64,000 nt of DNA, from positions 1 through 64,000 of the forward strand of contig JARGOZ010000014.1 in NCBI GenBank assembly GCA_029213025.1, written 5' to 3'. Source of the stretch: Verrucomicrobiales bacterium (GTDB lineage: Bacteria; Verrucomicrobiota; Verrucomicrobiia; Verrucomicrobiales; DEV007). The notes beneath the pieces are model-generated. The model saw only the letters and a program-made list of their open reading frames with translations, ran no database searches and was not told the origin of the DNA. Made by a program: the position numbers and the translations under genes. Positions 9,557 to 17,618 of this stretch are shown here, one piece after another (within the stretch, counting starts at the first letter, position 1; each line of letters begins with the position of its first letter).

Positions 9557-9746
9557 CCAGCCGGTCGTGGTTTTGAATGCCTGCGTGTTATACCCGGCAA
9601 CCCTGCGGAACCTTTTGATGTGGCTGGCGGTAAATGATTTGTTTATCCCTAAATGGTCCGAGCAAATTCATGATGTCTCTTCACTTCATAGAAATCCCGT
9701 CGTTTTCTTTTGCAGTCATAACCTTTTGAGGTTCACTATGAGATAG
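9549..9746 (+). pseudogene. truncated PIN-domain (VapC-like) toxin
   Basis: The ORF overlaps the antitoxin end by 8 bp, as expected for a toxin-antitoxin pair. Its first ~42 residues (VVVLNACVLYPATLRNLLMW, then FIPKWSEQIHD) match the start of PIN toxins, whose usual motif is VLDACVLYP. The first acidic metal ligand, Asp, is Asn at residue 10 here. After HD the sequence loses similarity and stops at 65 residues, whereas PIN toxins of this type are about 130-190 residues. The RNase is therefore almost certainly inactive. Confidence 0.75.
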
Positions 9747-9851
9747 CGCTGCAAAAGGAATGGTGAAATTGCGGAAGAAATTGAAACGGAAAGAATACGA
9801 TCTCAGTGAAGGGCCCATTCCTTACAATTGAGAACAATCTAGATCTAGACA

Positions 9852-11624
9852 ATGACTGATATTTCGCCCCCAGAGGTAAAACCCAAAAAAACAAAGAATT
9901 TCGTTCAAATAGCGGATTGCAAAAGCCAATTCCATCGCTTTTTCAATGACCCAGAGGCCGGAATCTTCGTTCTTAAAGGACCATTTGGATGCGGGAAATC
10001 AGAGTTCGTTCGTAGAACAATTTTGAAGGAAGAGGAGTTTGCCAATTCCTTCAAATTTTCAGCGCAGTTATCTTTATTTGGCGGCAAAGATCTGAACACA
10101 GTCGAAGAAGAAATTATTGGTTCGTTGCGGGTGGGAAAGAAAGGAGTCAAGACTTCACATATTGACGAGGCATGTAATTTTTTGGTTCCCGTTTTAAAAA
10201 GTCTAGCTGCTTTGAAAGGGGGCGTTGGTTTGAAAGACTTGATTGGAGGAATGAAGCTTCAAATTTCGGCGAAGACATTATTTTGGAGGTTGGCAAATCA
10301 ACTAGGGTTCTTACTTGTCATTGACGATGTTGATCGGAAAGAACCTGAACTCAAGCTCAACCAAGTGCTGGGATTTACATCATCATTAGTTGAAAAGACG
10401 GAACGGAAAACAAAGGTGATTCTGATTGTAAACGAGGATAAGTTGGATGAGAGGGAAGTCTGGGATGCGCTCCGCGAAAAATTTGTTGATTTCGAATTTC
10501 GGTTTCATCCATCGCCGAGTGAGTTGGCATATGAATACATAGATTCGGTCAATTTGAGAGGGCCTATAGCTGAGATTCATGAAGCACTGTGCTCGCCCAA
10601 CATCCGCACGATGCTAAAAATTGAAAGTCATGTTAAGAATTTGACAAAATTTCTTGCCGACAAAGGTATCGAGATGACAGGGGATCAGCAGGCTTATGCT
10701 GTCAGCTATGCTTCGCTATTTCTGGGCGCAGGAAAAGACTATGTTCTAGCCGACCTTTGTGGGGCCGAGTCGAGGGCGTATAATTATTTTGATAGCCTCC
10801 AGGGAGACAGCGAATCCGAGGCGAGTGTTCGGCGGTCAAACTTGGGGGTTCGAAAACAAAAGACCGAGCACTTCGACCGAATCTATTGGGATATCGTCCT
10901 CTTTAAGTTTTTTAGCGATGGAACGGTTGATGGGGAGACGTTGGATTCGCTGAAAAAATCAATACCAGCTAAGCAAAAGCAAGAAGAATTTTCTGAGCAT
11001 GAGAAGAAGGTTTACAGGCTGCTGTATTGCTCATTTCGTGACACATCAACCGATTTGATTGGTGAAATTTCCCAAGGCATAGAGGAGTTTCCTGAATTCT
11101 ATTCGACCGGAAAAGTAGAAAGCGTGTCCGGCATTGTCAGAGCGTATGGAAACGAAAAGGGTGCTCTTGAATTGTGGAAAAAATGGTTAAACGCTCGCGG
11201 ACCCGATGCCTTTTCTAACATCAGAATAACGGAACTCCACTCGATTGTGCCGCAAGAATGTCATTCTTTGATTCCACCTCTCGATAGTAAGGATCTGGAT
11301 CAGGTAAATCCGCTTGATGTTTTCCGGAAAGCTGAGAATCCGGAAGTCTTTTTTGATTCTGATACAGACTATGATGCTCTTTCACAGAAGACCCCGGAAG
11401 AATGGATCGTGTTTTTTGAGTCAATGACAATTGAGGAGGAAGCTGAATTTGAGAGTTTCCCACAAGCCGTTCGGGAAGTAGTCGACGATGCGGGGAAAGG
11501 TAAATCACGCGCTACTATTGCGAAAAACTTGAAGGAAGCATTGCGCTCTCTCGCTGAAAAGACGCCATTAAATAGGTTCCGAATCGGGAAATTGTTTCCA
11601 GATCTATTTGACGAGAAGAAATGA
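9852..11624 (+). CDS. KAP-like P-loop NTPase
   Basis: The 590-residue product has a Walker A motif at about residues 43-50 (GPFGCGKS) and a Walker B at 154-162 (LLVIDDVDR), with a sensor-like strand VILIVNEDKL near 190. The IDD-DR signature resembles KAP-family NTPases (FIDDLDR). No membrane segment is evident. The C-terminal 300 residues are helical, charged and of unknown function. It is AT-rich compared with flanking housekeeping genes. KAP-like and related STAND/AAA NTPases recur in anti-phage islands, and Mrr and nuclease-NTPase genes lie close by, so a defence role is plausible but inferred. A 57-codon ORF overlaps its stop by ATGA. Confidence 0.7.
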   Translation: MTDISPPEVKPKKTKNFVQIADCKSQFHRFFNDPEAGIFVLKGPFGCGKSEFVRRTILKEEEFANSFKFSAQLSLFGGKDLNTVEEEIIGSLRVGKKGVKTSHIDEACNFLVPVLKSLAALKGGVGLKDLIGGMKLQISAKTLFWRLANQLGFLLVIDDVDRKEPELKLNQVLGFTSSLVEKTERKTKVILIVNEDKLDEREVWDALREKFVDFEFRFHPSPSELAYEYIDSVNLRGPIAEIHEALCSPNIRTMLKIESHVKNLTKFLADKGIEMTGDQQAYAVSYASLFLGAGKDYVLADLCGAESRAYNYFDSLQGDSESEASVRRSNLGVRKQKTEHFDRIYWDIVLFKFFSDGTVDGETLDSLKKSIPAKQKQEEFSEHEKKVYRLLYCSFRDTSTDLIGEISQGIEEFPEFYSTGKVESVSGIVRAYGNEKGALELWKKWLNARGPDAFSNIRITELHSIVPQECHSLIPPLDSKDLDQVNPLDVFRKAENPEVFFDSDTDYDALSQKTPEEWIVFFESMTIEEEAEFESFPQAVREVVDDAGKGKSRATIAKNLKEALRSLAEKTPLNRFRIGKLFPDLFDEKK

Positions 11625-11794
11625 GCGAAGAGAACCCAAAACTGACAAGAATTGCAACCCGGGGAGTTTACCTACCGGGAAAACGGAGCAAAGGTGGAGG
11701 TTGCATAATAAGGGGGCAGTCAAAAACATTTTGTATTTGCCCATTCTCGAATGTTGGAACGTCGTTTTTGCAAAGAATTGTAGAATATTTTTGA
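11621..11794 (+). CDS. small ORF coupled to the KAP-like NTPase gene
   Basis: A 57-codon frame (MSEENPKLTRIATRGVYLPG, then a cysteine- and glycine-containing stretch, ending RIVEYF) starts with an ATGA overlap on the NTPase stop. It may be a genuine small partner protein, or the stump of a longer gene lost when the convergent gene was acquired. It has no recognisable domain. Support is only the overlap and continuous reading frame. Confidence 0.35.
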   Translation: MSEENPKLTRIATRGVYLPGKRSKGGGCIIRGQSKTFCICPFSNVGTSFLQRIVEYF

Positions 11795-11850
11795 CTGGTA
11801 CCTCTACACGTTAAGAAACGCGTGAAGCCTTTTTTATCTTAATAATTAGT

Positions 11851-14284
11851 TCACTTTTTATGCCGCCCTTTTCGGGGGGCTTTCTGGGAGGATTCAATTT
11901 CATCGATTTCTTTTTCTCCTTTATCAAGAAGCTCGCTAATGAGTGTTCGTCCGCTAGAGTCATGTAACTGAGTCAACGAATCTTTTAAGTATTCAATAAA
12001 CACCCTAGTCGAGATCAATCTTTCTTTCAGATCATCACCAACAAATAGTTGAGTCTTAACTGCATTATCTATTATGGGTGTATCGACTATCATCGCGTCA
12101 TAATACTGAAACTGAGATGTCATTTCATATAGATGAAACACGCCTCTGCTTCTTATACGATAGCCTTCATTGAGAATCCCGCTTCTTCCTTGAAGGTTCT
12201 GAACTTTGATGCATTTCCCCTTAATGAGCTTATCCAAATGCCTGATGAACACATCACTCGAAAAATGGTAGGACTGCATGTATTGCTTAAAATTAACAGC
12301 ACTCACATAACCGTCGTCCTCAGTGGCCTTATCGAATCGGGACAGAAATTCGAGGGCGAGAATCCGAAAGAAGTGCTCTTTTCTGTCGCTATAAAAGACT
12401 TCGAAAAGATTAAGGAAAACTGAGGAATGGGGGTCAAACTGCTTGTAGTCACCGTAAAGCAAGGTTTTTACAGCCTCAAAGTCAGGTATAGTATAGTTAC
12501 CGCTCTCTTGGATCCGTGAAATTATTTTCCTGGTATCCAAATGTCCACTTGTGAGTATTCGTTTAGCAAGGTCGTTTAACTCCCGAATATTTGAATTCGA
12601 TAGCGCCGTGAGCATCTGAATTGCACTGGTTTTTTTTCTTGAAGAAAACCTGCAACACTCAAGGATTTCAGCAACACTAGGCAATTTTAGTGCGACATGG
12701 GTGTCATTGACAAACTGTTTCACAATTGGATTTTCAATATCACCCATTGTAATCCGCTTGGCGTAATCGAAGCGACGTTTTAAAACTAACGACAAATCCG
12801 GCTGTCCCACTGTAAACGTCTTGGGTGCGACCGAGTCTAAGACTCCGTTCGCCAGCGACTCGAAAAAAGTTTCTGGACGAAGGCAAATGAAAACGGCGCA
12901 GCCCCAGTCTCTTGCAATTGACGACGCTTTCAAAAAAGCGGCTTCTTGAATTTGTCCATTTCTTCTGTCCAAATTATCAAAGAAAATTGCAATGGACTTC
13001 CCTTGTCCCTTTTTTAAATGTCGGAATAGATCACGAAAATATTTGTGTTTGCTCCGAATTTTTTCCTCAATAAAATCCGATTCAGCTTTTCTCTCCAGGT
13101 CGGGATCTCCACTTTGCAATTTCCATTTCGAACTCTTTCTAAACCGACCTAATTCCGTATGTAGGACGCCTCTGACAATTGAGTCCTCTTGGATGTCAAT
13201 CTTGAATTCGTTTAGTAAAAGCGTTTCAATTTCTTCATATATAAATTCAGTCACCTCACCTTCATTGTCAGGTCGATCAAGAAAGTTTAGTTGGATTTGG
13301 ATATACTTATCCAATTCATGTTTGCCGGAAAAAAGCCTCAAATGGTCTAAGAAACTCGTTTTCCCTCTGCCGACTTCTCCCAAAATCACGAACGGTTTAT
13401 CACTTAATCCGGACTTAATTGAATCAGATACTTTTACAACATGGTCAACGTCTGTTGAGCGTAGGTTCTCGTCAGCCTCGGAACGCATCTTGAGAATCTC
13501 ACGTGCGTATGTTGTAATATCTTTGTTGTAACTAGATTCAACATAACAGTGATTGAGGAATTCTTCAGAATGCTCACATGTATCGAGCACGTCCCAAAGC
13601 TTGTTCAATACAAACGATAATTCATTGAGGTACACGTTTCGGTCGGAAATCTGAGGATAATTGGGGATTTCCCCCGAGAGTTTCCTCGGAGCTGGTTTGG
13701 CACGGCTATCAATCAGTGATTCGGCTATTGAATTTGACTCGATACCATTCTTACTAAAACAGTCCCAGAAGAGGCGAAAATTCCTCTCAATACTTTCGAG
13801 TGAGTCGAAAACAAATACTTGCCTATCTTCAATGGCCTGTGCCTGCACGAATGTTAAGGAGATTATCCACTGTTTACCGTTCGTGATAGCAATGAATTGT
13901 GAGCCGAGCTGTGTTGCGTATCCTGCTGCTTGAATCATCGCTGTTCGGGCGTTAGAAGACTTCTGAAGCGAGGAGCGAGAATGGGACAGGCTTTTTCGCG
14001 TCTATCTTTCCCAACTCAATTGTGAAGCCTACTCCGGTCTTCTTTGCTTCGAGAACGAGTGGTAAATTGTTGTTCAAGATAAAAACGTAGTCTGCAAAAC
14101 CCTCATCCCGGCAATATTTTTCAACTTCGACTTCGGATTTCGTCCAATCGAGGATCTCAAAAAGGATCTCGTCGATAACCTCCAAGCGAGTTTGAGCTTC
14201 GTTCGAATCAACGTCAAAAAGCTCAAGTTTACCTTTTCGCTTTTTAAATTCTAGAAACGCCTCCTCAGCTGTCCACTCTTCCAT
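11851..14284 (-). pseudogene. PD-(D/E)XK nuclease-NTPase fusion gene, interrupted by one frameshift
   Basis: Two adjacent frames read as one protein of about 805 residues. The N-terminal ORF (14284-13952, 110 aa) holds a PD-(D/E)XK core of the HSDR_N type: RLEVIDEILFEIL, GFADYVF (Asp65) and LVLEAKK (Glu79, Lys81). It ends SEVF-stop. One base out of frame, the sequence continues SNARTAMIQAAGYATQLGSQ then FIAITNGKQW, the expected next part of that domain. The downstream frame (start ATG at 13938, 695 aa) has Walker A GEVGRGKTS (187-195) and Walker B SIAIFFDNLDRR (315-326). The whole looks like a DNA nuclease fused to a P-loop NTPase, as in several defence systems. Whether the +1 shift is real, programmed or a sequencing error is open. 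Confidence 0.7.
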
Positions 14285-14499
14285 TTAGAGATTATGGAGA
14301 TGAACGATTAAAAGGCAACATCGTCTTCAAAAACGCACCACAAACATCTATCTAAATCTAGCCCAAATACAGCTACTCCGATCAACTTCTGTTGATAATA
14401 TGAAAAATATGATAATCAGCCAAAACAAGAAGTCGAAACTATCGTCAGCCGATCAATAATGCCTCGCTTCATGAAGAGGGTGCCAGGCTCATTGTTCCC

Positions 14500-14703
14500 C
14501 CGAAAAAGAGGCAATTCAGCGTGTCTTTGCAGGACGACCGGATTGACTCGAATCCACAGGAAACCTCGAGTTGCCCGATTCCTTGAAGGGCCCGTTCAGC
14601 GTCATCCAATTGCGTCATTCCGGTGACGCGCCGGGGTCATGGATTGAATATGACGCTCTGTGGGGGGACCATCGATAGATTGTTTCCGGGCAAAAAAGAC
14701 TAC
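14500..14703 (+). repeat. 205-bp duplication, right copy
   Basis: A near-identical, same-orientation copy of 6646-6850, with one base deleted so that it no longer encodes the GH115 C-terminus in one frame. Nothing upstream of 14500 resembles the rest of that gene. Its right end coincides with the TAA that borders the MITE-like element, so that junction may have been created by the element. Confidence 0.95.
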
Positions 14704-14706
14704 TAA

Positions 14707-14879
14707 GGGCCGCGGAAAAAATAACCACCCCAACTTCCTTGATCTTTTGTCCGTCTTCATCGTTGGAATCCGGATCATTTAGCGGAAGGCCGCCCCACTC
14801 GCTAAACTCAGCCCGATTCCGCCTCGAATACGAACAAAATCTCTGCGGAATTTGGGACGTTTATTTATTTCCGCGGCCC
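14707..14879. mobile_element. 173-bp MITE-like element with terminal inverted repeats
   Basis: The ends are GGGCCGCGG and CCGCGGCCC, perfect 9-bp inverted repeats. They extend inward to about 33 bp at roughly 85% identity (GGGCCGCGGAAA-AAATAA against GGGCCGCGGAAATAAATAA, then CCCAA and TTCC shared). TAA is present directly outside each end (14704-14706 and 14880-14882), consistent with a 3-bp target-site duplication. There is no ORF inside. This is the structure of a non-autonomous transposon. The mobilising transposase is not in the window. Confidence 0.65.
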
Positions 14880-14995
14880 TAACCGCGCTTTGACTCCGCT
14901 ATCCGGATCTTCTAACCATTCAAGCCCCTTCTCAAACAGGTATTGACGATAGTCGGCTCTCGCCTTGCGCCAGGCCGGGAGTTTGGTTTACTTTC

Positions 14996-15973
14996 TCAAG
15001 CGCCATGTTTTTCCAACCAATTGGAAAGATCATCCAGCGAAGTGAACGCAAGGGCAGCGTCGAAAAGTCTTTCGAGTTGATCCCCGGCGAGAGCGGAAAC
15101 CCTCTTTTGCTGCGATTCCGATAATTCGCCACATGACTTCTGCAAAAGGCGAAGCACCATTTCAGCCTTGCCTTCCTCCTTCCCTTCTTCTTTAGCAAAT
15201 CTTTCCCACGATGTTATGTATTCTGTCATTTCTGGAAACCTTTCGGACTTGATGGCTTTCAACTCCTCACGGAGTCGCCTTTCCAAATCTTCGCTCAGAT
15301 GCATCATCCAGTCAAGGTAGCGCAATATCTCAAGCACTTCGTCGCGCTCGTATTTGTGCTCGTACAACATGCGGATAAGTTGCTTCTTCGCTTCGTATCG
15401 CGCTTCGGCATCGGACGAAGTCCTGAGGGCTTCGATCTGGGCACGGGCAACCATCACGGGGAGAGTGAAATCATCAACCCAGGTCGTTTTCAGGTTTTCA
15501 GAGATCTTACAGGTCGGAAATTTTGCGTTCAAAGAGTATTCGTCCAACTCGAAGTGATAAGTCAGCTGTTCCCACTTGCGGGCAAGATCGGTTCGGATCA
15601 CCAGAGAAACCACGTCGTATTCCGGAAACTGCCACTGCAAACCGCAGTTCAAAAGGTAGAGGCGCTTGCCGAGATCAGATGAATAGTTGGTCTGAACTTC
15701 AAAATGCAGCAGCACGATCTGTTGTTCTCCCGTTAGCAAGGTGACCTGAACGATTACATCGACAAATTTGTTGCGCCGCTTCGCTGTTCCCAGAAATTGA
15801 CTGACTTCTGTGGGGTCAAACACCGGTTCGGTATTCCAATCGACGTTTCCGGCCATCCCCGCGAAGTAAACATTCAAAAACGCACGGAAATGATTCACAA
15901 TAAAAGCTTTCCAGGGCTCATCATAATTGCTGTCGTGAGAAGTTGATGGCTCGCTTTTCTTTCTTTTCGGCAT
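14996..15973 (-). CDS. Rpn-family nuclease with DUF4351-like C-terminus
   Basis: The 325-residue product belongs to the broad Rpn/'transposase-like' PD-(D/E)XK group. The core shows FVDVIVQVTLLTGEQQIVLL (Asp) followed by HFEVQT (Glu-x-Gln), then KRLYLLNCGL. The C-terminus (EEGKEEGKAEMVLRLLQKSC, LSESQQKRVSALAGDQLERL) resembles DUF4351. It is a different subfamily from the Rpn gene at 6896-7858. Together the two stand at the outer edges of the island. The function, DNA cleavage linked to recombination, is inferred from family knowledge. Confidence 0.75.
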   Translation of the reverse strand: MPKRKKSEPSTSHDSNYDEPWKAFIVNHFRAFLNVYFAGMAGNVDWNTEPVFDPTEVSQFLGTAKRRNKFVDVIVQVTLLTGEQQIVLLHFEVQTNYSSDLGKRLYLLNCGLQWQFPEYDVVSLVIRTDLARKWEQLTYHFELDEYSLNAKFPTCKISENLKTTWVDDFTLPVMVARAQIEALRTSSDAEARYEAKKQLIRMLYEHKYERDEVLEILRYLDWMMHLSEDLERRLREELKAIKSERFPEMTEYITSWERFAKEEGKEEGKAEMVLRLLQKSCGELSESQQKRVSALAGDQLERLFDAALAFTSLDDLSNWLEKHGA

Positions 15974-16694
15974 CGCAAGGCATCCTCAACCCATTTTGGG
16001 TTCTCATCAAAAATAATCAGCGGTTCGGCCGGTTTTGTTGAACAAGTCTTCCAAACTCACCGGAAGCGACTCGTTTCATCTGATTCCACGCGCAAGACTG
16101 GCGCTCGAACCATGCGTGGTGCCAACTGGGGAGGATTGACCACTTTACGAGATCTCCGGATCATCGTAATTGGTCACCCTTCCTGAAATCCTTGAGCCGC
16201 CTCGAACGGATCTCTGATCTCTTAGATTTCGCCTCACACCCTGCTTTAGGCACCTATATTATATTAAGCATGGATTGATTCTGTCCAGTTTTCACGAATT
16301 CCCCCTGGAAGGTGGGCAGAAACTGCTAGTAATTTCTGCTCTCTACTGAAACAAACTCCCTGCGCAGGGAAAATCCACTAAAGCTTAGTCAACTACCAAT
16401 CAAACCTAACTAAATTTCCCGATCACTCTTTTTAGGAGCCTGTCACGAGCCTGTCACCCTTTACCTTTCCGTCTCACCGCGCATTCAACTGGCCGAAGGG
16501 ATAAGAAGTTTGAGATGACACTGAGTGCGTTCGGTGTTACTGGTTAACCCGGTTAATGAGATCCGAAGAGAAAAAAAGCGATTCCCCTCTCGCGCAAGAA
16601 GGTGCAAAAGATGGTGCTCGCACGGCAGGTAGCGTCCTCCCAGGTGATGTCCGCTGTGGAATTCTTGCGTCAATCGCCGAAGGAAGTGAGAGCA
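15974..16694. other. 720-bp stretch without a recognisable gene
   Basis: No frame here has a domain, a plausible start with ribosome binding site, or consistent codon use. A short direct repeat (GAGCCTGTCAC / GAGCCTGTCAC) lies around 16436-16458. The rest appears to be degraded DNA between the island and the next relic. Confidence 0.5.
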
Positions 16695-17218
16695 CAACCT
16701 CTGCCCGGGCGTGAAAAGAACGAGAGTTCCTCGTAGAGTCAAGCGGGCTGCCGATTTTGGATCGCCCTGCGAAGAATGAAATCCTGACCAGGGGTAAGGA
16801 GCACTTGGTTGCCCTGAAGGAAACCCGCGTTTCGAAATATCAGGATGGCCCCGCTCTGGTGCCTATACCGAAGGGTGGGAAGGTGGCGGTTCGCGAAGCC
16901 CTCCCGATAGAGTACCTCGAGCGCTTAGATCTACAAAATGAGTTCTTTGGTGATGATCTTCGGGTCGAAGGGGTTTTGAAGAGCGGCAAGCTGGTGACAT
17001 CGCAAACATTGGTCAAGGGAAGCCAGCCGACCGGGAAAGAAATGACCGGGATGTTGAAGGACTTGGGGTGGGTGAGGATCCCTGCCAATCTTCATGACCT
17101 GCCTCACAATCTGATGGCGACAGCGTGGATGCATCCAGGGGAAGAGATTGTTTTGGTCGATGCAAGGATACCCAATTTAAAAAGACACAGAGCGGCGATG
17201 TGCTGGCAATTGATCTGA
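16695..17218 (+). pseudogene. polyvalent-protein-kinase-like domain fragment
   Basis: The frame is open from 16695, but the first usable start is TTG 16757, giving 153 residues. The stretch PIEYLERLDLQNEFFGDDLR, then VLKSGKLVTSQTLVKGSQPT and finally IVLVDARIPNL, follows the pattern of the kinase-like domain found in phage/plasmid polyvalent proteins (…P.EYL.RL..QN..FGD, VTSQPFI.G, DARP.NV). The ATP-binding N-terminal part is short and the C-terminus breaks off at LKRHRAAM. It is probably a truncated remnant of mobile DNA. The assignment rests on remembered motif spacing. Confidence 0.45.
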
Positions 17219-17322
17219 TGTGGTCAAAGCGAAAGGAGATCTGTTAAGTATGGTGAAGGGGATTGAGGTTGATTACTGACAGCGAAGCCTCGTGTTCAAA
17301 TTCAGCTCTTTTTCAAATTCCT

Positions 17323-17351
17323 GTTAGACTTCCACTCTCCCGCGGAGAGAA
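17323..17351 (+). promoter_or_regulatory. copy of the ECF promoter motif ahead of the second relic
   Basis: GTTAGAC at 17323-17329, a 13-bp gap, then CGGAGAGAA. This is the same layout as upstream of the sigma gene and of the cytochrome-DUF1080 gene. It is followed by ATGTTGTCAGAAGAAGA (17366), which encodes MLSEED, the first codons of the sigma factor at 1256. Confidence 0.45.
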
Positions 17352-17365
17352 AGGACAAGGACTAT

Positions 17366-17545
17366 ATGTTGTCAGAAGAAGATCACGTGAAATACCATGA
17401 AATTCCACCCGCCCATGATAAAACGTCAATTTCTCACAGCGATTTTGGCTTTTGCGATCCTCTCCGGCACAGTCAGCGCCGAACCGAACCAGCCGACCTT
17501 TCTCGAAACCCGCACCACGAAGAAGCTGTAGTCCATGCCCGAAGG
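17366..17545 (+). pseudogene. second relic: sigma start fused to DUF1592/DUF1552-type remnant
   Basis: MLSEEDH (the sigma factor's opening residues) is followed almost at once, in another frame, by ATG 17415. That frame encodes a 38-residue secreted-leader peptide ending SAEPNQPTFLET-RTTKKL and TAG (17529-17531), then SMPEG. The part from CCGAACCAGCC to ATGCCCGAAGG is nearly identical to the relic at 3168-3420, including the amber codon, although the leader sequences before it differ. It looks like an internally deleted copy of a sigma/FecR/DUF operon. Confidence 0.55.
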
Positions 17546-17618
17546 ATTTGATAAGCAATTTCTCAATTTTTACAATTCACTGACAACTTCGCGGTGAGAG
17601 TAATGTAGACTTTGCCAG

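Noticed and set aside
16485-16742. Minus-strand 85-codon ORF
   Set aside because: No motif, no ribosome binding site, and composition unlike neighbouring genes.
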